Source: FACHB-1406 sp034189065
GTDB lineage: Bacteria > Cyanobacteriota > Cyanobacteriia > Cyanobacteriales > Spirulinaceae
Assembly: GCA_034189065.1 (NCBI GenBank)
Contig: JAXHVQ010000007.1
Span: 36,977 to 100,976 of the forward strand
Length of the DNA: 64,000 bases
Direction of reading: 5' to 3'
Positions within the stretch are counted from its first letter, which is position 1. Every line of letters starts with the position of its first letter. Positions 36,764-45,398 of the stretch are shown piece by piece. Under the pieces are notes generated by a model. It was not told where the DNA came from, searched no databases, and saw nothing but the letters and a program-made list of their open reading frames with translations. The position numbers were made by a program, and so were the translations under genes.

Positions 36764-37015
36764 ATGACCCAAAACTTACTAGCACCAAGCCACCTCCCTC
36801 AAACCCCACCTCCCGAACCTAACCGCGAACCCGTCCGCATCATCCTCATCGGTTCCCCCTACGGCACAACCAGCATCATCCACACCCTCTACCGCCTCGG
36901 ATTTGCCGAAGTCTGGGAATGGAGTCCCGTCCTCCCCGGACGCACCCAAGGCGAAGTCATGCGCGTCATGACGCGCAAAACCAAACGCCCGCCAACCCAT
37001 CAAATCCCTGGCTAA
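36764..37015 (+). CDS. Conserved small cyanobacterial protein
   Basis: An 83-residue protein: Pro-rich N-terminus, then the conserved core VRIILIGSPYGTTSIIHTLYRLGFAEVWEWSPVLPG ending in GEVMRVMTRKTKR. I recognise this as a recurring small protein in cyanobacterial genomes, but no function is known to me. The shape (beta strand, GS loop, helix, strand) could be a small alpha/beta unit. A good AAGGAG lies 10 bp before the ATG. It is divergent from the XRE regulator and probably controlled by it. Confidence 0.65.
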   Translation: MTQNLLAPSHLPQTPPPEPNREPVRIILIGSPYGTTSIIHTLYRLGFAEVWEWSPVLPGRTQGEVMRVMTRKTKRPPTHQIPG

Positions 37016-37216
37016 TAGCAGTTTCGGAGGCAACGGGGGGCGATTTTCAATTTTGACGTTACTCCCTCAATCCTTCTTACAGCGCGGTTCCAGTCGAATC
37101 GGACCGAAACCGCTATCTTTAAATCAATCCTCCAAACCACCCCGGAGAATTCGCTAAAACCGCAATTTTTCGTTCTTGTACAGACGTTTCATGAAACATC
37201 ACTACTGATAACTGAA

Positions 37217-37786
37217 ATGACCTCCACCCTACACCCCCCCACCCCACTCCCGCTAGCCGAATTTCTCCAACAACCCGAAACCCAACCGGCGCGCGAATAT
37301 CTCGACGGCAAAATCTACCCCAAACCTATGCCTCAAGGCGAACACAGCATCCTCCAAATTCGCTTGGGAACGGCTATCAACCAACTCGGACTCCCTCAAA
37401 AATCCGCCCACGCCTTCACCGAGTTGCGCTGTACCTTCGGCGGACGTTCCCTCGTCCCCGACCTTTCCGTCTTTGAATGGTCGAGAATTCCCAAAACAGC
37501 CAACGGTCGAATTGCCAACAAATTTGAAATCCCGCCCGATTGGACGATTGAAATTCTCTCCCCCCAACAGTCGCCCAATCGCGTCATTCGTAAAATTGTA
37601 TTCTGCCTTCAACACGGCACTCAACTGGGATGGTTTCTCGACCCCGAAGATGAATCCATCGCTATCTTTCAACCCGGACAACTGCCGGAATTTAAACAAG
37701 GAAGCGATCGCCTACCCGTTCTCCAAGTCCTGGAAAATTGGCACCTTTCGGCGGCAGAAGTGTTTGGCTGGCTGAGAGTAGACTAA
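37217..37786 (+). CDS. Uma2-family endonuclease-like protein (DUF820)
   Basis: A 189-residue protein of the Uma2/DUF820 family, a PD-(D/E)XK fold expanded in cyanobacteria. Matching parts are PAREYLDGKIYPKPMPQGEHS, RCTFGGRSLVPDLSVFEWSRIP (the usual P-D motif), WTIEILSPQQSPNRVIRKI (the E-x-L-S-P segment), and a final GWFLDPEDESIAIFQPG. Most members stand alone and their biological role is unclear; nuclease activity is assumed from the fold. The usual Lys of the active site appears as Arg/Lys in the VIRKI helix. A palindromic element follows. Confidence 0.8.
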   Translation: MTSTLHPPTPLPLAEFLQQPETQPAREYLDGKIYPKPMPQGEHSILQIRLGTAINQLGLPQKSAHAFTELRCTFGGRSLVPDLSVFEWSRIPKTANGRIANKFEIPPDWTIEILSPQQSPNRVIRKIVFCLQHGTQLGWFLDPEDESIAIFQPGQLPEFKQGSDRLPVLQVLENWHLSAAEVFGWLRVD

Positions 37787-37828
37787 TCTCGAATGGCACT
37801 GACTTACAAGCCACCCAACTAAAGATTG

Positions 37829-37919
37829 CCGCTAAAAGCACCCACTTCGTTGAAACGGGCTCGCTTGCTCGATTTATCTAGATTTTTAACCCGTTTTAAC
37901 GGGTTTTAGCTTTTAGCGG
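37829..37919. repeat. 91-bp palindromic element with CCGCTAAAAGC ends
   Basis: Perfect 11-bp terminal inverted repeats (CCGCTAAAAGC and GCTTTTAGCGG) with an inner CCCGTTTTAACGGG palindrome. A half copy lies at 626-659. The spacer 37787-38025 ends with TTTAATTTTTAAT repeats and holds no gene. Confidence 0.65.
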
Positions 37920-38025
37920 TGAAATTGATTTCCGGGCTAATCTAAGGTCAAAATAACCTTGCCCGCCCTACGAATTTCTCTTGGCATTTAATTTTTAATC
38001 TTTAATTTTTAATTTTTAATTTCCT

Positions 38026-39756
38026 TCACACCGAAGCTGTCGCATAATGCACCAACTGCGCCAACTTAATGCGCAATGTATCCAACCCCAACCGCTGACT
38101 CGCCGAAATAAACACCGCCAACGGATACTCCTCCCGCGCCAACGCCAGCGTTTCCTCATCCACGCAGTCCATCTTATTAAACGCCAACAAAACCGGCCCC
38201 GGGGCGATGGGCATTTGCGATAAAATCTTCGTCACAGAATGAATATGACTGTGCCACGCCGGATGAGATAAATCGACGACGTGCAACAGCGCATCGGCTT
38301 CCGTTACCTCCTCCAACGTGGCGCGAAAGGCATCGACGAGGGGAGGGGGAAGTTCTTGGATAAACCCCACTGTATCGGTTAACAAAATCGTCAACGGCTG
38401 TCCCGTCACGGCGTGAGTCACCGCCAAACGGCGCGTTGTCGGGTCGAGGGTGGCAAATAATTTATCCTCAACATAAACCTCTGCATTTGTCAAGGCATTA
38501 ATTAACGTCGATTTCCCCGCGTTGGTATAGCCGACGATCGCGACGGTGGGAACTTCCTGTTGCTGGCGTTGCTGGCGCAGGCGAGACCGATGATCCTGCA
38601 AGCGATTAATTTCCTGTTGCAAGCGAGAAATGCGGCGCTGAATGCTGCGGCGTTCGGTTTCCAACTTCGTTTCCCCAGGTCCCCGCGTCCCGATACCGCC
38701 CCCCAGACGAGACATGGCTTGACCGCGACCCATGAGGCGAGGGAGCATATATTCGAGTTGAGCTAGTTCGACTTGTAACTTCCCGGCACTGGATTGGGCG
38801 CGTTGGGCGAAAATGTCTAAAATGACCTCCGTGCGATCGACAACGCGCGCGCCAATTTGCTGTTCCAAGTTGCGCGCTTGGGCCGGAGACAGGTCGCGAT
38901 CGAAGGCGACGAGGGTTGCGCCGGAGGTTTGGGCGGCGAGGGCAATTTCCTCAACTTTCCCCGCGCCAACCACCGTTTGCGAGTCGGGGCGCGATCGCTT
39001 CTGACGCATTACCTGAAGCACCTCGCCGCCTGCGGTATCCACCAAGCGCACTAATTCCGCCAAACCATCCTCAAACTGTTGGTGGGACATCTTCGCCGTC
39101 TTCAGTCCGACAACCAGGACGCGATCGCGGCCCTCGTCCACCTGTTGCGCCACATATTCCCGACGAAACTCCTCTTCGAGTCCCTCCACCAACTCCAGAA
39201 AATCCTGCTTGGCCAAAACATCCAAACTCATCGCCGTCGAAACCGTCCAACAGGGCTGATGTTCCGCTTCGGGATGGGTTTGAGGGGTTAAATGGGCCAA
39301 ATACGTCTCTCCCACATATCCCGTCGCCCCGCCGCCCCGCCGCTGAAACCCGCCCCCCGTCAGCGTCAACATCACCAAGGCATCGAGACGCTGCACCGCC
39401 ATCGCCGTCAAACTCGACTGTTTGGGCGGTTCTGCCTTCAACTTCACCGCAATGCAGCGAATGCCGCTGAGACGTTCTGCGCCGTAGCGAGGGAGTTCCA
39501 GGGGCGGAATTTGAGTTTGGCGCGCCGAACCCACGCCCACGCGAATCACTTGTCCCCGCCGGTTAAAGTAGGCGCAGACTGGCTTGCCGAGGTCGTTGGC
39601 GATCGCCCCAAGTCGTTGGGCAAATTCGGGAGTTGTCAAGTAATTTCCCGGCAGCCGTTCGCGATACAGCCGTTGCAACTGCTTGAGCTGACTGGGTTTG
39701 AGTCCTTGAAGTTGACCGTAGATAGTTTCGATGTTGCCTGTTCCCTGCCAATACAA
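38026..39756 (-). CDS. hflX: GTPase HflX
   Basis: A 576-residue HflX with the cyanobacterial N-terminal extension (about 190 residues starting IETIYGQLQGLKPSQLKQLQRLY). The HflX nucleotide-binding-like domain carries RVLVVGLKTAKMSHQ, GAGKVEEIALAAQ and VFDRTEVIL-like VVDRTEVILDIFAQRA. A coiled linker with GGGIGTRGPGETKLE follows, then the G domain: G1 GYTNAGKST, G3 DTVGF and G4 NKMD. It binds 50S subunits and splits stalled or heat-damaged ribosomes. The start is a TTG (39756) because the conserved N-terminus begins only a few residues later and no ATG is available; the initiation codon is therefore moderately sure. Confidence 0.9.
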   Translation of the reverse strand: MYWQGTGNIETIYGQLQGLKPSQLKQLQRLYRERLPGNYLTTPEFAQRLGAIANDLGKPVCAYFNRRGQVIRVGVGSARQTQIPPLELPRYGAERLSGIRCIAVKLKAEPPKQSSLTAMAVQRLDALVMLTLTGGGFQRRGGGATGYVGETYLAHLTPQTHPEAEHQPCWTVSTAMSLDVLAKQDFLELVEGLEEEFRREYVAQQVDEGRDRVLVVGLKTAKMSHQQFEDGLAELVRLVDTAGGEVLQVMRQKRSRPDSQTVVGAGKVEEIALAAQTSGATLVAFDRDLSPAQARNLEQQIGARVVDRTEVILDIFAQRAQSSAGKLQVELAQLEYMLPRLMGRGQAMSRLGGGIGTRGPGETKLETERRSIQRRISRLQQEINRLQDHRSRLRQQRQQQEVPTVAIVGYTNAGKSTLINALTNAEVYVEDKLFATLDPTTRRLAVTHAVTGQPLTILLTDTVGFIQELPPPLVDAFRATLEEVTEADALLHVVDLSHPAWHSHIHSVTKILSQMPIAPGPVLLAFNKMDCVDEETLALAREEYPLAVFISASQRLGLDTLRIKLAQLVHYATASV

Positions 39757-40114
39757 ACTCTAGCAATTTTTTATTGTAGCTAAATTATTTGTCCTTGGTC
39801 ATTGGTCATTGGTCCTTGGTTGTTAGTCATCAGTTATTCGTTTTTCCCGCTCCTCACTCTCCGCTACAATACTTCCACATCTCCACGATTTTAGGGAAGT
39901 GTAGAGCAAGCCCACGAAATCGACCGTCGTTCTCAGAAATAGGATTTCCGAACTTGAGAAATTGCATCTCGAGCAGGGCGACGGCGATCGCGCTCTTGCC
40001 ATTCGCTGTCGTGAAGCTCAGCAGTTGACTCATTTGCAGTTGGATTAAATACTCAATCCCACTTGCGGCATCTGTCCTTCAGACACGGCGCAAGCAGGAT
40101 TTATAGCCCTACAT

Positions 40115-40291
40115 TTAGACTTCCGGTTCTGAGTTATCCTTCGGTAAGTCTGGGGATCGTTCTACTTGTTTCAAATTGTAACCTTGTCGTCGGAGTTCCT
40201 TGACAAATTGCGTCGGTTCTGATTCAGATCGAACCTGGGATTGCGTATCAGAATCGTGTCGGATTTTTTTCAGTTTCGCTTGTCGTCCCAT
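40115..40291 (-). CDS. Small basic protein, 58 residues
   Basis: An ATG at 40291 opens a 58-codon frame starting MGRQAKLKKIRHDSD and ending KDNSEPEV. GAGGTG is a good ribosome binding site seven bases upstream. The basic, polar sequence has no hydrophobic helix. MGRQAKLK-type N-termini recur in cyanobacterial proteins. The function is unknown; the strong start signal and sensible codon use are the reasons to call it. The remaining spacer 39784-40114 has filler repeats and a frame-broken peptide-like stretch at about 39903-40030. Confidence 0.5.
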   Translation of the reverse strand: MGRQAKLKKIRHDSDTQSQVRSESEPTQFVKELRRQGYNLKQVERSPDLPKDNSEPEV

Positions 40292-40389
40292 ATTTGCGTC
40301 ACCTCGCTGAGCAGGAAAAATTGCTATTAACTGTAGCTCTATTTTAAAAAACCTTGGAACGAAGAATAGACCTTCAACATTTTCAAATT

Positions 40390-41208
40390 TTAAAGGCGCG
40401 TGAAGCCCAGCAAGCGGAAATACTCATTTTTAACCAATAAATAACACTCGCAACTTTTAGCTTCTAGAGCAGCGCGATCGACAATATTGATCTTCCCCCG
40501 GCGGTATTGGATTGCGCCCATTTTTTGGAGGAGACCAGCAGCCACAGTCACGCTCGATCGCCGGATTCCCAGCATATTTCCCAAAAATTCCTGAGTCATC
40601 TCCAACTCATCTTGCTCGACGCAATCGCTCGCAGACAATAGCCAACGGGCCAATCGCTGTTCGACCCCGTGTTGAGAGTTGCAGGCTGCGGTTTGAGAGA
40701 CTTGTGCGAGTAAGGCTTGGGTATAGAGCAATAGCAGTCGATGTAACCACTCGCCGCGTTCAAACTCGCGCTTGAGAATATCCGCATCGAGCATGACTGC
40801 GCTTCCTGAAAGCTGCACGATGGCGTAACTGGTTGTAAAATTCCCGCCTAAAAAGGCGGGAAAACCGACGATCCCTTCGCGACCGACTACACCGATTTCG
40901 CTGGTTGCTCCCTCTTCTAGAATCGAGACGAGAGAGACCATACCTTGGGTTGGGAAATAAACCACTTCAATCGGTTCGTCGGGTTCGTAAAGAACTTGTT
41001 CGCAGAGGAGATCGACCTGTTCTAAATGAGGCACAAGGCGTTGATACTCTGCTTCGGGTAGAGCTGCAAGTAATTTATTAACCGGAACTGACTCGCTTTC
41101 ACACACAAATATCAAAATCTCCTCGAACTGGACTTCAGACAAAATTGTCGATTGAACCAGCCAAGCAAAGGATTGTGAAGAGAGTTCTGACTCGAGCGAG
41201 CCACCCAA
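40390..41208 (-). CDS. Crp/Fnr-family transcriptional regulator (paralogue 1)
   Basis: A 272-residue protein. Residues about 45-175 are the cyclic-nucleotide-binding-like fold (PIEVVYFPTQGMVSLVSIL, GVVGREGIVGFPAFLGG), and about 185-255 a winged helix with recognition region LGNMLGIRRSSVTVAAGLLQKMGAI. The phosphate-binding Arg-Ser of true cAMP receptors is not visible, so the ligand is unlikely to be cAMP. The sequence QHGVEQRLARWLL is typical of the FixK/uncharacterised Crp branch in cyanobacteria. The first 34 residues look unconserved, and a GTG at 41106 with GAGGAG upstream may be the true start. A paralogue follows upstream on the same strand. Confidence 0.82.
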   Translation of the reverse strand: MGGSLESELSSQSFAWLVQSTILSEVQFEEILIFVCESESVPVNKLLAALPEAEYQRLVPHLEQVDLLCEQVLYEPDEPIEVVYFPTQGMVSLVSILEEGATSEIGVVGREGIVGFPAFLGGNFTTSYAIVQLSGSAVMLDADILKREFERGEWLHRLLLLYTQALLAQVSQTAACNSQHGVEQRLARWLLSASDCVEQDELEMTQEFLGNMLGIRRSSVTVAAGLLQKMGAIQYRRGKINIVDRAALEAKSCECYLLVKNEYFRLLGFTRL

Positions 41209-41452
41209 TTGGTAACGCGCCCCTCAGCCAGCCACTCGATCCCTATCGCTCAGCCTTTATATGCCTGCTTGCGAACAAGGAATTGTCAATTCCCATCGCT
41301 AACAGAACTTTATGCTTAAGATACCTCGATTTAAGGAAGTCTTAGTTTGTAAACGTACACAAAAGGCGAAAAGCTAATAAGGTCGAGGGGGCAAGCTGGA
41401 CGGAAATGCACCCCTAATCGGCGTTTTCCCCAATTTAAGGGGTTCGCTCGGT

Positions 41453-42190
41453 TTACTCGTAGCGCGTTGGCTCTCCCGGCGACGGCAGCAAGCGCGCCAC
41501 TTCCAATTTAATAATCCGGTAACATTCGCAGGCCCTCGCTTCGAGAGCGACGGCATCGAGAATCGCGATTCGGCCGCGCGTGTAGCGAATGAGTCCGGCA
41601 TCTTGGAGTGAAATTGCCGCTTCAGTAATACTGGCGCGACGAACGCCCAGCATTTCGGCAATTCTTTTTTGAGTCAGGTGTAACTCATCTTGCCCAATGC
41701 AATCGCGAATCCACAGCAGCCAGCAGGCAAGTCGTTTTGCGATCCCGTGATGGGAGCGACAGGCGGACGTTTGTGCCACTTGAGTCATGCGTACTTGGGT
41801 GTAGAGGAGCAATAGGTGCTCCAATTCGCCCCGGCGCGCGCATTCGCGTTTGAAAACGTCGGCATCGACTTTGAGGGCTGGCCCTGGAATTTGGACGATA
41901 GCTTTGTAGGGTGTGGAATTCCCGCCTAAAAAGAGCGGGAGACCCACCAGTCCCTCTCGCCCAACGGCACAGACGGCAGAGGTTGCGCCATTGTCCATTT
42001 GGGAAACGATCGCGATCGCGGCCCCTTCGGGAAAATACACTTCCCCAACGGGTTCTCCCGCTTCAAACAACACTTGACCCCTAGCGAGGGAAATTCGCTC
42101 GATAGACGGAGCAAGATAGTGAAAATCGGTCTCTGACAAAGCAGCGAGCAGATGATTGGTGGTTATAAGGCGACCTTCGGTCTCAGGCAT
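41453..42190 (-). CDS. Crp/Fnr-family transcriptional regulator (paralogue 2)
   Basis: A 245-residue protein clearly paralogous to the one at 40390-41208: the same VGREGLVGLPLFLGGN effector-domain block, HHGIAKRLACWLLWIRDCIGQDELHLTQ linker helix and a winged helix with MLGVRRASITEAAISLQDAGLI. Recognition helices differ mainly at the end, so the two may share part of their targets. It is read in the same direction as paralogue 1 with about 245 bp between the genes. The region up to the divergent response regulator at 42646 has no other gene. Confidence 0.82.
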   Translation of the reverse strand: MPETEGRLITTNHLLAALSETDFHYLAPSIERISLARGQVLFEAGEPVGEVYFPEGAAIAIVSQMDNGATSAVCAVGREGLVGLPLFLGGNSTPYKAIVQIPGPALKVDADVFKRECARRGELEHLLLLYTQVRMTQVAQTSACRSHHGIAKRLACWLLWIRDCIGQDELHLTQKRIAEMLGVRRASITEAAISLQDAGLIRYTRGRIAILDAVALEARACECYRIIKLEVARLLPSPGEPTRYE

Positions 42191-42596
42191 TGGATATTAG
42201 AAATCTCCCTGGTTGACTAAAGTGAATCTTTAGGTGTACGTTCCTAGAGTTCCCGGACACTAAGTTAAAGTAACGGTTTCGATCTCAAAATCAAAGGCCG
42301 TTAGAGCAAGAACTCTGAAAATGCCCGGGCTACAGAAACTACTGTACTAGGAACTATCTTCAATTTCCTCAACAAAAGAATAAAAATCCGGAACCGTGCA
42401 GCGTTAAATTGCGCAGAAAGAGCGGCTGCAAGGAGCCAGCGAGGAAAATGATCTGACAGTTAAGGTATACTTTCTCACAAACCCTAGCGTCCCGATTGCG
42501 AAAGTTGGATTTAGGGCGAGAAATTAGGCGGTTTTACGATCTCCGCAGAAGCTGAGCTTGGGCTCGACTTCGTCCGAAGACCCTTTAAAATAGGAA

Positions 42597-42627
42597 TTGC
42601 CCAATCTCTATCCCCCATCGGTATAAT
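42597..42627 (+). promoter_or_regulatory. Candidate sigma-70-type promoter
   Basis: A perfect -10 box TATAAT at 42622-42627 with TTGCCC at 42597-42602 (19-bp spacer, slightly long). A start site a few bases on would leave a leader of only about ten bases before the response regulator ATG, and no Shine-Dalgarno is seen there. Confidence 0.45.
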
Positions 42628-42645
42628 CCCATAAGCACAGTGGTA

Positions 42646-43341
42646 ATGTCAGATCCTCCCAAACTTTTACTCGTAGATGACGAACCCGGATTGCGCGAAG
42701 CAGTACAAGCTTACCTAGAAGATGACGACGAATTTTCCGTACAGGTTGCAGCCAGCGCTGAGGAAGCATGGACATTAATGGAAAAGACCCCTCCCGATCT
42801 CATCATCTCTGATATTATGATGCCTCAAGTCAGCGGCTATCAATTTCTCGAACGCCTTCGAGAGGATTCTCGCTTTAAAACCATACCAGTGGTCTTCCTC
42901 ACCGCTCGCGGCATGACGGCTGACCGCATTCAGGGGTACGATGCGGGGTGCGATGCCTATTTGTCCAAGCCGTTCGAGCCTGACGAGTTGGTCGCCATTG
43001 TCAGAAATCTCCTGGCGCGTCGCAGTGCAGCAGAGGGTTCGGGAAACGAAACGACGAAGTTAGAAGAAATCGAAACCAAAATTGATGTCCTGCTCGGCCG
43101 ACTCGAACCGCGATCGGGAATTACTCAAAGCCCTCCTCCCATTGAAATCGAACTGACCCCTCGCGAACAAAGCGTTCTCGATCTCGTGGCGAAAGGTCTA
43201 ATGAACAAGGAAATTGCGCGCCAGTTAAATACCAGCGTTCGTAATGTTGAAAAGTACGTCAGCCGCTTGTTCAGCAAAACAGGAACCTATAGCCGTACCG
43301 AATTGGTGCGTTTTGCTCTCGAACACGGATTAACGCATTAA
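42646..43341 (+). CDS. NarL/FixJ-type response regulator
   Basis: A 231-residue protein. Residues 1-125 are a receiver domain: LLLVDDEPGLRE, phospho-Asp in IISDIMMPQ, Thr in VFLTARGM and Lys in YLSKPFEPDEL. After a linker the C-terminal 65 residues are a LuxR-type HTH (LTPREQSVLDLVAKGLMNKEIARQLNTSV, VRNVEKYVSRLFSKT). It is therefore a DNA-binding transcription factor controlled by a histidine kinase not found next to it. The ATG at 42646 is preferred over the GTG six bases earlier, as the receiver starts directly after it. Divergent from the Crp-like genes. Confidence 0.88.
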   Translation: MSDPPKLLLVDDEPGLREAVQAYLEDDDEFSVQVAASAEEAWTLMEKTPPDLIISDIMMPQVSGYQFLERLREDSRFKTIPVVFLTARGMTADRIQGYDAGCDAYLSKPFEPDELVAIVRNLLARRSAAEGSGNETTKLEEIETKIDVLLGRLEPRSGITQSPPPIEIELTPREQSVLDLVAKGLMNKEIARQLNTSVRNVEKYVSRLFSKTGTYSRTELVRFALEHGLTH

Positions 43342-43519
43342 CTGAATTTTGAGGTCGGGGAAAGAGCGAGCCGAAACCCTTAAAAAGCAATCTCCCTCCC
43401 CAGAAATGCTCCAGCAATTATTAAGAATGATTGCGATTGTCAAAAAAAAACATGACCTCGCCTATACTTACCCCTCAAGCAATAGATGAACGGAATCTAA
43501 CACGAGGTGCATTCCCCCT

Positions 43520-45295
43520 ATGGCGAGCAAAGCGCCGCTAATTGTATCAATTCTTTTCAACCGACTCCCAACAACTTGGGCGATTGCCGCGCTTCTTGTG
43601 GGTCTCAACACCTCGGCTGTCTTTGCCTTTAACGATACGAATGCCCACTGGGCCGGACGCTGTATCGAGAAACTCAGCGATCTCAAACTGGTTAGCGGCT
43701 ATCCCAACGGCGATTTTCGCCCCACGGCAACCATCACGCGCGCTGAATTTGCCGCGTTGATGCTCAATGCCTTTCCCAACGCGCCCAAAATCCGCGCAGC
43801 TCCTCTATTTCGAGACGTGCCTCAGCAGTTTTGGGGGGCGGGTGCGATTCGTATGGCGGCAGAACGCGGATTTTTTAGTGGATATCCCGACGGGACATTT
43901 AAGCCGAACCAAGCGATTCCCAGGGTACAGGCGATCGCGGTTCTGGCCAATGCCAAGCCATTGCCTGTCCCCGAAAATTACGATCGCGTCTTGAATACCT
44001 ATTTCACCGATGCCGTGCAAATTCCCCGTTACGCCGAACGCGCGATCGCGGCGGGAACCGAAGGCGGTATAATTGCCACCTATCCCAATGTTCGCCAACT
44101 AGAGCCGTCGCGCAGCGCCAGTCGTGGCGAAATTGGGGCGATGCTGTGTCGAATCCGCAATTTCGACGGCCTCGTTCCCGCCCAGTACGCCGTCAGCGAA
44201 GTCAATCTATTTCGCGATTTATTTGCCTTTGGGCCGGAAATTCAAGCATTTGGACCTTTTTCACAAGGATTAACAATGGCCCGCTTTGCCAACGGGAAAA
44301 TTGGCTATATTGACGACGGAGGTCAAACCGTTATTTCCCCGCGCTTCGATGAGGCTCGCCCCTTTACCGAGGAAAGGGCAGCAGTGGCAGTTGGAGTGGG
44401 GGATAACAGGCGGTGGGGCTATATCGACGTTGGAGGGGATTTCGCGATCGCGCCCCAATTTGCCGCAGCGGGGGATTTTTCCGAAGGATTGGCGGCGGCG
44501 AGTACAGACGGGCAAACCTTCGGCTTTATCGATGGCGCGGGAGAACAAGCGATCGCGCCGCAATTCGACCGCGTTCTGCCCTTTTCCGAAGGACTTGCCG
44601 CCGTTTCGCGGGACGGGGAGTGGGGCTACATCGACAAAAACGGGGCGATTGTAATTCCCCTACAATTCCCCTCCGCTGCGTCCTTTCGCGAGGGGTTAGC
44701 GCCCTTAGAAGTCGGCGGGAAGTTTGGCTTTATCGATGGCGCGGGAGAACAAGCGATCGCGCCACAATATAGCGCTGTGGGAGGCTTTTCCGAGGGACTC
44801 GCCGCCGCCCGAGACGAAACCTCTCAACGATGGGGGTATATCGACACCACAGGCAACTGGGCGATCGCGCCGCAATACAACGCTGTCCAGGAATTTTCAC
44901 AAGGGTTAGCCGGAGTTGCAGTCACGGAAAAATGGGGGTTCATCGATCGCTCGGGCAACCTAGCAATTCCCTTCAAATTTTACTCGCCGCGAACGATTCA
45001 CGATTCCACCGTCGGTCCCGATGCCGATCCCCTCGCCGTTTTGCCTTTTGCCAACGGCTTAGCCTTAGCCAGAAATGGAAACAGCGTTGGCTTTATCGAT
45101 CGCCTCGGGCGCTGGCACGTCGAACCTCTTCTCTACAACGATGCCGAACCGATTTCGGAGGGGCTGGCGCGCGTTCATGTGGGCGGAGAATGGGTTCCTG
45201 AATACGATTATCCCAACAATACGCCTTTTGTGCGCGGTGTTGCCCTTCAAGGGGGAGGTTGGGGGTATATTCGCATTTTACCCATTCAAAACTGA
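43520..45295 (+). CDS. SLH-domain and WG-repeat envelope protein
   Basis: A 591-residue exported protein. The hydrophobic signal segment TTWAIAALLVGLNTSAVFA probably ends at residue 36. Three S-layer-homology domains follow (about 37-85, 95-140, 155-215), with FNDTNAHWAGRCIEKLSDL, FRDVPQQFWGAGAIRMAAE and TDAVQIPRYAERAIAAG. From about residue 240 at least eight WG repeats of roughly 40 residues follow (WGYIDVGGDFAIAPQF, FGFIDGAGEQAIAPQF and so on). SLH domains usually bind peptidoglycan-linked polymers; WG repeats are of unknown function and may bind ligands. It thus probably sits at the cell wall. Two adjacent WG repeats are nearly identical at the DNA level, a sign of recent repeat exchange. 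Confidence 0.85.
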   Translation: MASKAPLIVSILFNRLPTTWAIAALLVGLNTSAVFAFNDTNAHWAGRCIEKLSDLKLVSGYPNGDFRPTATITRAEFAALMLNAFPNAPKIRAAPLFRDVPQQFWGAGAIRMAAERGFFSGYPDGTFKPNQAIPRVQAIAVLANAKPLPVPENYDRVLNTYFTDAVQIPRYAERAIAAGTEGGIIATYPNVRQLEPSRSASRGEIGAMLCRIRNFDGLVPAQYAVSEVNLFRDLFAFGPEIQAFGPFSQGLTMARFANGKIGYIDDGGQTVISPRFDEARPFTEERAAVAVGVGDNRRWGYIDVGGDFAIAPQFAAAGDFSEGLAAASTDGQTFGFIDGAGEQAIAPQFDRVLPFSEGLAAVSRDGEWGYIDKNGAIVIPLQFPSAASFREGLAPLEVGGKFGFIDGAGEQAIAPQYSAVGGFSEGLAAARDETSQRWGYIDTTGNWAIAPQYNAVQEFSQGLAGVAVTEKWGFIDRSGNLAIPFKFYSPRTIHDSTVGPDADPLAVLPFANGLALARNGNSVGFIDRLGRWHVEPLLYNDAEPISEGLARVHVGGEWVPEYDYPNNTPFVRGVALQGGGWGYIRILPIQN

Positions 45296-45398
45296 AGTCG
45301 CTGTTCGACTTGTACCTCGCTCTTGTTCGATCGATTAATAATTATTCAATTCTCTTGTTTTAAGGAGGGGTAATTATTCATTATTCATTATTCGTTAT

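Noticed and set aside
39903..40030. Peptide-like stretch EQAHEIDRRSQ then RISELEKLHLEQGDGDRAL
   Set aside because: It needs a frameshift, has no start codon and nothing is recognised. Perhaps an old remnant, but not supported enough for a feature.
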